From positions 1-5,357 of the forward strand of contig WFPG01000155.1 of NCBI GenBank assembly GCA_015487755.1: DNA of 5,357 nucleotides, written 5' to 3'. The notes under the pieces were generated by a model. The model was not told the DNA's origin. It did not search any database and saw nothing but the letters and a program-made list of their open reading frames with translations. Positions 1 to 5,357 of the stretch are shown here, piece by piece. The translations under genes and the position numbers were made by a program. Source of the stretch: Acidobacteriota bacterium. GTDB taxonomy: Bacteria; Acidobacteriota; Holophagae; Thermotomaculales; Thermotomaculaceae. Positions within the stretch are counted from its first letter, which is position 1. The number at the start of each line of letters is the position of its first letter.

Positions 1-68
1 CATTTATTTACAATGAGGAAGCGGACAAAATGGAAAACAACAATTCAAGAAGAAGGAGAAGAAGATGA
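1..68 (+). CDS. pilO: Probable 3' end of pilO (T4P alignment-complex protein), partial
   Basis: Only about 21 codons of an upstream gene are visible, in the frame read from base 3, ending in TGA at 66-68. The visible peptide starts FIYNEEADKMENNN and closes with Ser and six Arg residues. PilO is the inner-membrane partner of PilN that lies directly before pilP in T4P clusters. An aromatic beta-strand leading into a charged, disordered tail is what I would expect at a PilO C-terminus, but this is a weak match. The stop overlaps the pilP start as ATGA (65-68), which favours this frame. The other two frames are a stop at 14-16 and an open frame running to 129 inside pilP. Identity rests mainly on gene order; the start lies outside the window. 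Confidence 0.5.
   Translation, partial: FIYNEEADKMENNNSRRRRRR
51..58 (+). promoter_or_regulatory. Shine-Dalgarno of pilP, inside the upstream reading frame
   Basis: AGAAGGAG sits 6 nt before the pilP ATG at 65, in a purine-only stretch made mostly of GAA/AGA triplets (48-65). The site lies inside the last codons of the preceding gene, so the ribosome-binding sequence is also read as part of an arginine run there. Together with the ATGA stop/start overlap this suggests translational coupling. Confidence 0.7.
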
Positions 69-574
69 AAAGGGCGGTAATATTGTTTTTGACATTTTGT
101 TTTGTCTTCTCTGTATCGGCTCAGGTTAAGAATGATGTGAAAAGCGATACTAAAAAAGGTTCCGAAAAAACTGAAATTATTTCTCCTTATACTTATCAAC
201 CGAAATCCAAAAGAGACCCTTTTATTTCTCCGTTTGATTTAGAAGTGCTGAAAGGCGGCAAGAAGAAAAAAGTACCCGGAATCGCAGGTATGTCAATTGA
301 TGAAATTGTATTACAGGGAATTATAAAATCTAAAAAAAGAGGTTATGAAGCCCTTGTTTTAGGAAGCGATAATAAAGTATATTGGATTAAACCGGGTGAT
401 AAATTGTACGATGGAGAGGTTCTTGAAATCGGTATGGGGAAAAAATCTCCTGATGAAATTTCGTCTCCTGTCGAGGCAGGAAAAGTTTTCGGTTATGTTA
501 TTTTTAGACAGTATGTTAATGATCCTAATTTAATTAAACCTTACAAAGACATTAAAAAATATTTGGATAAATAG
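65..574 (+). CDS. pilP: PilP, type IV pilus inner-membrane/periplasmic alignment protein
   Basis: PilP links the inner-membrane PilMNO complex to the PilQ secretin in the periplasm. The 169-residue length is normal for the family. Residues 1-19 form an export signal (KR, then a hydrophobic core, then SVSA) with a likely cut before Q20. Residues 20-50 are a polar, lysine-rich flexible tether. The family hallmark RDPF is at 50-53, followed by the small beta-domain (about 77-148) with LQGII, then ALVLGSDNKVYWIKPGD and GEVLEI; the GYVIF strand at 143-147 is the last clear element. Typical PilP proteins are lipoproteins, but no lipobox is visible here: the only early Cys, C12, lies in the hydrophobic core after LTF. 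The start is fixed by a good ribosome site 6 nt upstream. It sits immediately before pilQ, as in most T4P clusters. Identification is firm by motif and context. Confidence 0.93.
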   Translation: MKRAVILFLTFCFVFSVSAQVKNDVKSDTKKGSEKTEIISPYTYQPKSKRDPFISPFDLEVLKGGKKKKVPGIAGMSIDEIVLQGIIKSKKRGYEALVLGSDNKVYWIKPGDKLYDGEVLEIGMGKKSPDEISSPVEAGKVFGYVIFRQYVNDPNLIKPYKDIKKYLDK

Positions 575-583
575 GAGGGGTAA

Positions 584-2587
584 ATGTTTAAACGAGTTTT
601 TCTTTTGCTTTGCTTAATTTCTTTAAGCCAGGTAGTGTTCGGGTTTTCTATTAAAGGAGTGAACTTTGTAGAAAACAAAAGTGGAACAAAGGTTACCGTA
701 ATTCATGATAGTGCAAAACCCCTCCACTACAATGTTGTGGTTAACGACGGAAGGTTGTTTGTTGTCGAAGTTGAGGGGAAGGCTGACATAGCGTCAGAAG
801 TGCCTGTTATCAATACCGAAGAGGTATTATCGTTTAATATAGAATCTGTTGATAATGCAGTTAGATTTACATTTCTTCTCAAGGACAATGTTAAAGCAAA
901 GGTTCTTGACGGGAAGCGTTCCTTATCTTTTGTCTTTTTCCCCGTTAAAAATAAAACTTTGATTAAATCCATTGATGTTGACAATGTTCTTGACAATCTT
1001 ACATTGATTAAGTTTTCGTGCAATAAAAAGCCTTATTACACAATTGACAAAGATAGTAATACGGTAACAATGGTGCTTCACAATACGAAGTTGTCAGGAA
1101 GTTTTGAAGATTTAAACGGCATAAAGGTAAGCCAGTTAGACGACGATGTAATTGTAAAAGTGAGCAAGGACGTGGAACACCTTGCCACCCGCGTAAAATT
1201 TAAAAACAATAATTTACTTCTCTATGTAGGTGAAGAGGTAAAAGCGGCACAAGCTACAACACCTGAAGAAGTTACGGGAAACAATGCAGAACCTCAATAT
1301 GCTTTTTTAACAAAAACAATTGCCGGCGGTCAGAAGAAATATGTCGGGGAAAAAATAGGATTAATTGATATTAAAGATATTGATATAAGAGACTTGCTGA
1401 GGTATATTGCAGACTTTGCAGGTTTAAACCTGATTGTTGATTCTTCCGTTGAAGGTACTGCTACTTACAGGTTTAAAAATATTCCATGGGATCAGGCTCT
1501 TGATATTATTCTCAAAGACAAAGGGCTTGGGAGTGAATTACAAAACGGTGTTTTAAGGGTTGCTACACTGGATAAGTTTAGAAAAGAAGCTGAAGAAAGA
1601 AGAAAATTGAAAGAAGAAAAAGAGCTTGCAGTTGACACTCAAACAATTGCAAAATCATTGTCATACGCAAAAGCAAAAGAGGTTGAGCCTATATTAAAAT
1701 CTTTTCTTTCAAAAAGAGGCCAGATTATTGTTGATGAAAGGACTAATACCGTAATTATTACCGATATTCCTAAAAAAATACCTCCTATTCTTGAAATGAT
1801 AGATTTGCTTGACAGGGCAAACACTCAGGTTTTAATAGAAGCAAGAATTGTTGAAACCAAGAAAGTTTTTGCAAAAGAAATAGGTATTCAGTGGGGATTT
1901 ACCGGCATTTACGATTCTTCTTTAGGCACTCAAACCGGAATGTCTTTCCCGAATACTATAAGAGTCGGAGGAACTGTTAATCCGACTGACGGTTCTATCG
2001 GGGCTATTGGTAGCGGTTATGCGGTAAATTTACCGGCCATTAACACAACCTCATCAATCGGATTGATGTTAGGAAATGTATTAGGTTCTTTCTCATTGGA
2101 TATGGTTCTGTCGGCTATGGAAAACGAGGGTATGGGTAGAATTTTGTCGAGGCCTCATGTGGTTGCTCAAAACAATAAAACGGCTGTTATCGAAAGCGGT
2201 GCAAGAATTCCTATTCAGACAATTCAGAACAATACGGTAACTGTTAAGTACATTAATGCGTCCTTAAAGCTTGAAGTTACTCCTCAGATTACTGCCGAAG
2301 GAACTATAATTATGGATTTGAATGTTAAAAAAGAAGAACCGGATTGGACCCACACTGTACAGGGTAACCCCACCATTATTACGAGAAACGCAAATACTCA
2401 GGTTCTTGTAAAAGACGGAGGTACAACGGTTATAGGCGGTATTTTCCAGGTTAATGACCAGAACTCTAATGATTATGTACCTGGATTACGTAATATACCA
2501 CTTTTAAGTTGGTTGTTCAGGCATAAACTTGAAAGCTCTGAAAATAACGAGTTATTAATCTTTATTACTCCGAAAATAGTTAAATAA
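584..2587 (+). CDS. pilQ: PilQ, type IV pilus outer-membrane secretin
   Basis: PilQ forms the multimeric outer-membrane channel through which the pilus passes. The 667 residues read in order as: signal peptide 1-20 (cut after VFG); one clear AMIN-type domain about 23-118 and a second AMIN-like segment about 125-216, expected to bind peptidoglycan; an acidic linker to about 250; the N0/STN domain about 258-328 (DIDIRDLLRYIADFAGLNLIVD, interrupted here by no gap); a charged helix 331-348; the N1 secretin_N domain about 353-412 (ending EMIDLLD); and the secretin beta-barrel domain 415-667. In the barrel I see LIEARIVE, the ILSRPHVVAQNN strand, GARIPIQT, GGTTVIGGI, VPGLRNIPLLSWLFR at 632-646 and ELLIFITPKIV at the end. 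It has one N1 domain, as expected for PilQ rather than GspD. It is slightly short for PilQ. AGGAGG lies 5 nt before the ATG, and the gap from pilP is 9 nt. Confidence 0.97.
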   Translation: MFKRVFLLLCLISLSQVVFGFSIKGVNFVENKSGTKVTVIHDSAKPLHYNVVVNDGRLFVVEVEGKADIASEVPVINTEEVLSFNIESVDNAVRFTFLLKDNVKAKVLDGKRSLSFVFFPVKNKTLIKSIDVDNVLDNLTLIKFSCNKKPYYTIDKDSNTVTMVLHNTKLSGSFEDLNGIKVSQLDDDVIVKVSKDVEHLATRVKFKNNNLLLYVGEEVKAAQATTPEEVTGNNAEPQYAFLTKTIAGGQKKYVGEKIGLIDIKDIDIRDLLRYIADFAGLNLIVDSSVEGTATYRFKNIPWDQALDIILKDKGLGSELQNGVLRVATLDKFRKEAEERRKLKEEKELAVDTQTIAKSLSYAKAKEVEPILKSFLSKRGQIIVDERTNTVIITDIPKKIPPILEMIDLLDRANTQVLIEARIVETKKVFAKEIGIQWGFTGIYDSSLGTQTGMSFPNTIRVGGTVNPTDGSIGAIGSGYAVNLPAINTTSSIGLMLGNVLGSFSLDMVLSAMENEGMGRILSRPHVVAQNNKTAVIESGARIPIQTIQNNTVTVKYINASLKLEVTPQITAEGTIIMDLNVKKEEPDWTHTVQGNPTIITRNANTQVLVKDGGTTVIGGIFQVNDQNSNDYVPGLRNIPLLSWLFRHKLESSENNELLIFITPKIVK

Positions 2588-2606
2588 ATATATAAGGAGA
2601 AAAGAT

Positions 2607-3941
2607 ATGATGAAAAAATGGGTTGCACTTTTTAGCCTTTTGATTGCCATTTCTGGAATGATTGCTTGTAGTGGGGGTGCCGAAGGAGACCCTCAGGTTC
2701 CATCAACTTTTAAGATTGAGAGTATTTTATCGGAAGGTAACACAAACAATGTGGAAGCTGACATGATAAATAGCCAGGATGGTTTAACAGCTGATTATGT
2801 AAATGTTACCGTCAGCAATTATTTAAAAAATGCATCAGCTACACCTTCTCACTTTAATGATGTAACTATTTACAAGTATAGTGTGCATTTTTACAGAAAT
2901 GACGGCGGAGCTGTTTTTAGTGATTTTGAAAGAGCAGTAACCGAAACAGTACAGGTTAATTCAACTAAGACTTTTAGCCTTGAATTAGTCAGGTTGGATG
3001 AAAAAACTCACGGTGTACTTGCCGGAACTTATACTCCTTATGAAATGAATGCCGAAATAACCCTTTACGGTAAAAACGGTTCCGGGCAGTATGTTCAGGC
3101 AAAAGGTACAATAGGAATAACAATTGCTAATTTTGGAAATGATACTCAAAACCTTGCGCCTTCAATTGACCTTTTAAGTGCAGATAAAACAGTAATTGCA
3201 GACGGTGATGATTTGACTTTATTCTGGCTATTGTCCGGAAGCGCTGCTGAGATTATAATTAATCCGGGGGATATTCATCTTAATGCGGTTGATTATTATC
3301 CTTACGGTTCCTACACTTTCCACAATGTAACCCCGCCGGTTACCTATACTTTGATTGTTTCCAGTCCTTTTGGGACTACCTCTCAGACTATAACAATTGA
3401 TTCTGCATCTTCTGCAGGCGGAATTGTTAACCCTACAATTAACCTTTTTATGATATCACCGACAAGCATAAATCCGGGAGAGCAGGCTGTTATTAGTTAC
3501 GATGTTTCTGATGCCGACAGTTTAATGCTTTATCCCGGTGCACAGCAGTTAACTTTACCTTCAGGTGAAATTACAGTAAGTCCGCAGTTTACTACTGATT
3601 ATGTGTTGTTAGCCAAAAACAATTCAGGTGGACTTGTATCTGCAAGCCAGACTTTAACTGTAACCAATGTAACTGAGGCGCAGATAACAATGTTTACCGG
3701 TACCAGAAAAGAAGTTGAGGCCGGTGATGTGATTACACTTTACTGGACAATACAGGGTTCTTACGATAAAGCAGAAATCTTCCCGTGGAACGCGGCCAAT
3801 GACGATGATAAGATAATGGAAGTTACAGGAATGAACTCAATTACAACGCCGCCGGTAAATGCCGATACTACTTTTGTCCTTTCGGTTTACTCCGGAGACA
3901 AAGTTGTAAATGCAACTTTTGAAGTTACTATTGTTCAGTGA
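2607..3941 (+). CDS. Exported lipoprotein with three tandem Ig-like repeats, function unknown
   Basis: Residues 1-20 are a lipoprotein signal (MMKKW, hydrophobic core, then GMIA) followed by the lipidated C21; Ser at +2 gives no inner-membrane retention signal by the E. coli rule. Residues 34-177 are a beta-rich domain of unknown family containing YKYSVHFYRNDGG (89-101). Three related segments of about 80 residues follow at 184-264, 275-353 and 357-443. Each begins with I.L/I.MF-type strands, then a Gly turn (ADGDDLTLFW, NPGEQAVISY, EAGDVITLYW), and ends in a TxYxL or TTxVL strand and a closing strand. This pattern is common in bacterial Ig-like surface modules. AAGGAG at 2594-2599 favours the first of two adjacent ATGs (2607 over 2610). 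The gene is 19 nt after pilQ, so a pilus-associated or secretin-associated envelope role is plausible, but this is inference. It has no recognisable catalytic motif. Confidence 0.85.
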   Translation: MMKKWVALFSLLIAISGMIACSGGAEGDPQVPSTFKIESILSEGNTNNVEADMINSQDGLTADYVNVTVSNYLKNASATPSHFNDVTIYKYSVHFYRNDGGAVFSDFERAVTETVQVNSTKTFSLELVRLDEKTHGVLAGTYTPYEMNAEITLYGKNGSGQYVQAKGTIGITIANFGNDTQNLAPSIDLLSADKTVIADGDDLTLFWLLSGSAAEIIINPGDIHLNAVDYYPYGSYTFHNVTPPVTYTLIVSSPFGTTSQTITIDSASSAGGIVNPTINLFMISPTSINPGEQAVISYDVSDADSLMLYPGAQQLTLPSGEITVSPQFTTDYVLLAKNNSGGLVSASQTLTVTNVTEAQITMFTGTRKEVEAGDVITLYWTIQGSYDKAEIFPWNAANDDDKIMEVTGMNSITTPPVNADTTFVLSVYSGDKVVNATFEVTIVQ

Positions 3942-3944
3942 TAT

Positions 3945-3951
3945 AAGGGAG
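3945..3951 (+). promoter_or_regulatory. Shine-Dalgarno that decides the TPR gene start
   Basis: AAGGGAG ends 4 nt before the ATG at 3956 and only 1 nt before an in-frame TTG at 3953. The spacing makes the ATG the better start, although 4 nt is itself short. Confidence 0.65.
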
Positions 3952-3955
3952 TTTG

Positions 3956-4921
3956 ATGCTTGATAAGATTGAAATAATTAGGCAGGTAGAAAAAAAAATA
4001 AAATACAATGATTTCAAGGGGGCACTTGGTGATGTAACCAGGTGCCTCGAATTATATCCGAATTTTCTTGTGGCAAAGGTATTAAAGGCAGAGTGTCTTT
4101 TAAATCTTAATAATGCCGAAGAAGCTCTTGCTCTTGCTAATGAAGTTCTTTTTACAGCGCCTGATAATATAAAAGCAAGAAAAATAGCCGTAGAGGCAAA
4201 TTTGCAACTTGGGAATATAGATGAGGCTAAAAGCCATATAGATTTTTTAGGTTTTTTACTTCCCGCCAATCATGCTTACCTTGATGAAATAAAAAAGAGG
4301 GTAATTGAGCAGGAGAATTTGCATGGGTTGAGTGGGGAACAGGAAGATTTTGAAATAGAAAGGACAAGCTTTGAGGAAAAAGAATCAAGTGTTTATCAAC
4401 AGGCTGATGAGAAAAAAACGGAAGGTGAAAATGTTGTAACGCCGAGTGAGGATCCAGCAGAAATAGAAAAAAGTGTTGATGAAAAAACGGATGACATTTT
4501 AGAGGAAAAAGATGCTGAGCGAGAAGATTTTCTTATAAACTCGGAAGAATTAAATGAAATTAAAGAAGAAGTTGAATATAAAAATGAAGATAATATGGAT
4601 GTGGAAGAGATTACAAAAGATGAAATGGTAACAGGGGTGCTACAGGAACAAATTTCTACCGTAACTTTACCTGAAAAAAGAGAAGAGCCTGAAATAAAAA
4701 CAAGGACGCTGGCCCTAATATACGAAAGGCAAGGAATGTTTCAGGAAGCCCTTGAAATTCTTGAAAATCTATTTGAAGAAAGTCAGGATGTTGAATTGTT
4801 GAAAGATATTGAAAGAATAAAAACAAAATTAAAAGGTGGGCAGGAAAGCGATTTTATAATTAAGAAAATTAAAATATTAGAAAACTGGTTAGAGAGAGTA
4901 AAATGGCATTCAAGCAATTAA
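3956..4921 (+). CDS. Cytoplasmic TPR protein with acidic central region
   Basis: The protein is 321 residues from ATG 3956, with no signal peptide or membrane segment, so it is predicted cytoplasmic. Residues 2-103 hold about three tetratricopeptide repeats, with the pattern (YNDFKGALGDVTRCLELYPN; LNNAEEALALANEVLFTAPD; LGNIDEAKSHIDFL). Residues 104-247 are a Glu/Asp/Lys-rich, low-complexity and probably disordered stretch. A fourth, separate TPR-like unit follows at 249-282 (TLALIYERQGMFQEALEILE), then a helix ending ILENWLERVKW. A C-terminal TPR with a closing LxxWLxRI-type helix is a pattern I recognise from deltaproteobacterial proteins of unknown role. TPR units bind protein partners; the likely one here is the LC7-like product, whose gene overlaps this one by 19 nt. 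A nine-A run (3990-3998) lies at codons 12-15. The specific function is not known. Confidence 0.85.
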   Translation: MLDKIEIIRQVEKKIKYNDFKGALGDVTRCLELYPNFLVAKVLKAECLLNLNNAEEALALANEVLFTAPDNIKARKIAVEANLQLGNIDEAKSHIDFLGFLLPANHAYLDEIKKRVIEQENLHGLSGEQEDFEIERTSFEEKESSVYQQADEKKTEGENVVTPSEDPAEIEKSVDEKTDDILEEKDAEREDFLINSEELNEIKEEVEYKNEDNMDVEEITKDEMVTGVLQEQISTVTLPEKREEPEIKTRTLALIYERQGMFQEALEILENLFEESQDVELLKDIERIKTKLKGGQESDFIIKKIKILENWLERVKWHSSN

Positions 4922-5235
4922 TATCAGACCTTAATTTAAAATCCATACTTGTTTTTGACAGCCAGGCTTTGCTTATATATTCGTCGGAAGCACTTTATGA
5001 TTATGTGCATGAGCCTGAGATGCTTGCGGTTGAATTGTTAGATTTTATCAATTCTTTACAGGCTCTACCTTTATTTTTCCCTGATCGTTTCTTTATAAAG
5101 GTGGACGGATTAAATTTTTTTGTAAAAAAACATCAAGATTTTTATGTTGCACTTTTAGCGGAAGATTCGAAGCTGTTGAAAGCAAATCTGGATTTCATAA
5201 AGGTCTATAACAGGGTGATTAAAACTCTTTTATGA
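4903..5235 (+). CDS. Small diverged roadblock/LC7-like protein
   Basis: The 110-residue product has no signal peptide or membrane helix and is predicted cytoplasmic. It begins MAFKQLISDL, the kind of opening helix seen in bacterial roadblock/LC7 proteins. The predicted order is helix 2-10, strands 14-19 (ILVFDS) and 22-26, helix 37-58, strands 61-67 (DRFFIKV), 70-76 and 80-86 (YVALLAE), then a final helix 88-108. That is the roadblock alpha-beta-beta-alpha-beta-beta-beta-alpha fold. Family members dimerise and often act as partners of Ras-like GTPases (MglB with MglA). The usual Gly-rich segment after the first strand is not obvious, so the assignment depends on fold pattern and context. The start lies inside the end of the TPR gene, after a weak purine-rich site (AGAGAG, 4891-4896 region), which implies coupled translation. 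It overlaps the next gene by 4 nt. Confidence 0.6.
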   Translation: MAFKQLISDLNLKSILVFDSQALLIYSSEALYDYVHEPEMLAVELLDFINSLQALPLFFPDRFFIKVDGLNFFVKKHQDFYVALLAEDSKLLKANLDFIKVYNRVIKTLL

Positions 5236-5357
5236 AAACAATAAATTTTAACTATAAAAAACGAGTTGATATATTAAGGGATTTTTTGTCTTTAACAAAA
5301 AAGAGAGGGGTTCTTTTTTTTGATTTAAAGGATATTTTTTATTTTTCAGGATTTAAA
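5232..5357 (+). CDS. pepQ: N-terminus of a probable Xaa-Pro aminopeptidase (M24 family), partial
   Basis: Forty-two codons are visible before the window ends. The start is by ATGA overlap with the preceding gene; the nearest purine-rich site (AGGG, 5212-5215) is too distant to be a good Shine-Dalgarno, so re-initiation by coupled ribosomes is likely. The peptide contains YKKRVDILRDFL, then VLFFDLKDIFYFSGFK. This matches the creatinase-type N-terminal domain of M24 Xaa-Pro peptidases, where a R..LR..L helix leads to a strand and the segment N/D-I-x-Y-L-T/S-G-F. The metal-binding catalytic domain lies beyond the window, so activity cannot be judged and the choice between pepP and pepQ is open. 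A peptidase of this family often lies near T4P, aroQ and efp genes in related bacteria (recollection, not checked). Confidence 0.7.
   Translation, partial: MKTINFNYKKRVDILRDFLSLTKKRGVLFFDLKDIFYFSGFK

Noticed and set aside
1..129. Open frame from base 1 running to a stop at 127-129, as an alternative upstream gene
   Set aside because: It would overlap pilP by 65 nt and gives a peptide unlike any pilus protein; the frame ending at 68 makes the standard ATGA junction.
8..199. Open frame on the minus strand over the pilP start
   Set aside because: It mirrors purine-rich coding DNA of pilP, has a low-complexity Leu-rich end and no ribosome site supporting it.
584..646. Possible lipobox at C10 of PilQ (LLLC)
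   Set aside because: Leu at -1 does not fit a lipobox, which needs Gly, Ala or Ser, and the Cys is inside the hydrophobic core; a normal signal cut after VFG at residue 20 fits better.
727..1023. Minus-strand open frame within pilQ
   Set aside because: Lies wholly inside a confidently identified gene and encodes a Ser/Thr/Leu-rich peptide with no recognisable motif.
1639..1824. Minus-strand open frame within the pilQ N1 region
   Set aside because: Antisense shadow of a conserved secretin domain; no family resemblance.
3953..3955. TTG as an alternative start of the TPR gene, one codon earlier
   Set aside because: It is only 1 nt from the end of the Shine-Dalgarno, while ATG at 3956 is better spaced and a stronger start codon.
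3928..4269. Minus-strand open frame over the TPR N-terminus
   Set aside because: Antisense of Ala/Glu/Leu-rich TPR helices; no supporting start signal, and all neighbouring genes run on the + strand.
5297..5319. Dyad AAAAAAGA / TCTTTTTT with a 7-nt loop followed by T residues, resembling a terminator
   Set aside because: The stem is almost all A-T with a single G-C pair and lies inside the peptidase coding frame (codons 22-30), so a working terminator is unlikely.

Overview
The window is one strand of a compact operon from an AT-rich Gram-negative bacterium (roughly 35-40% G+C by eye, not counted). It carries the outer-membrane end of a type IV pilus (T4P) assembly cluster. The presence of PilP, the PilQ secretin and an exported lipoprotein implies two membranes. 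The gene set and order resemble pilMNOPQ clusters of Desulfobacterota/deltaproteobacterial, Acidobacteriota or Deferribacterota-type organisms, but the sequence alone does not settle the phylum.

Layout, all on the + strand: the last codons of an upstream gene, probably pilO (to 68); pilP (65-574); pilQ (584-2587); a large lipoprotein with three tandem Ig-like repeats (2607-3941); a cytoplasmic TPR protein with a long acidic middle (3956-4921); a small, diverged roadblock/LC7-like protein (4903-5235); and the first 42 codons of a probable Xaa-Pro aminopeptidase (from 5232, running off the end). Gene junctions are a 4-nt overlap, 9-, 19- and 14-nt gaps, a 19-nt overlap and a 4-nt overlap. No internal promoter or terminator was recognised and no gap exceeds 20 nt, so the whole window looks co-transcribed from a promoter upstream. 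There are no RNA genes, mobile elements, CRISPR arrays or long repeats.

How the genes fit together: PilO and PilP belong to the inner-membrane/periplasmic alignment complex, and PilP normally docks onto the N0 domain of PilQ, the outer-membrane gate for the pilus. The lipoprotein directly after pilQ is uncharacterised; its position and Ig-like repeats suggest an envelope or surface accessory of the pilus system. The TPR/LC7 pair is the most interesting part. It looks like a cytoplasmic scaffold plus a roadblock partner, the class of protein that elsewhere (MglB) controls small GTPases for pilus polarity, but no GTPase is in the window and the link is inference. The terminal peptidase is probably a housekeeping gene sharing the transcript.
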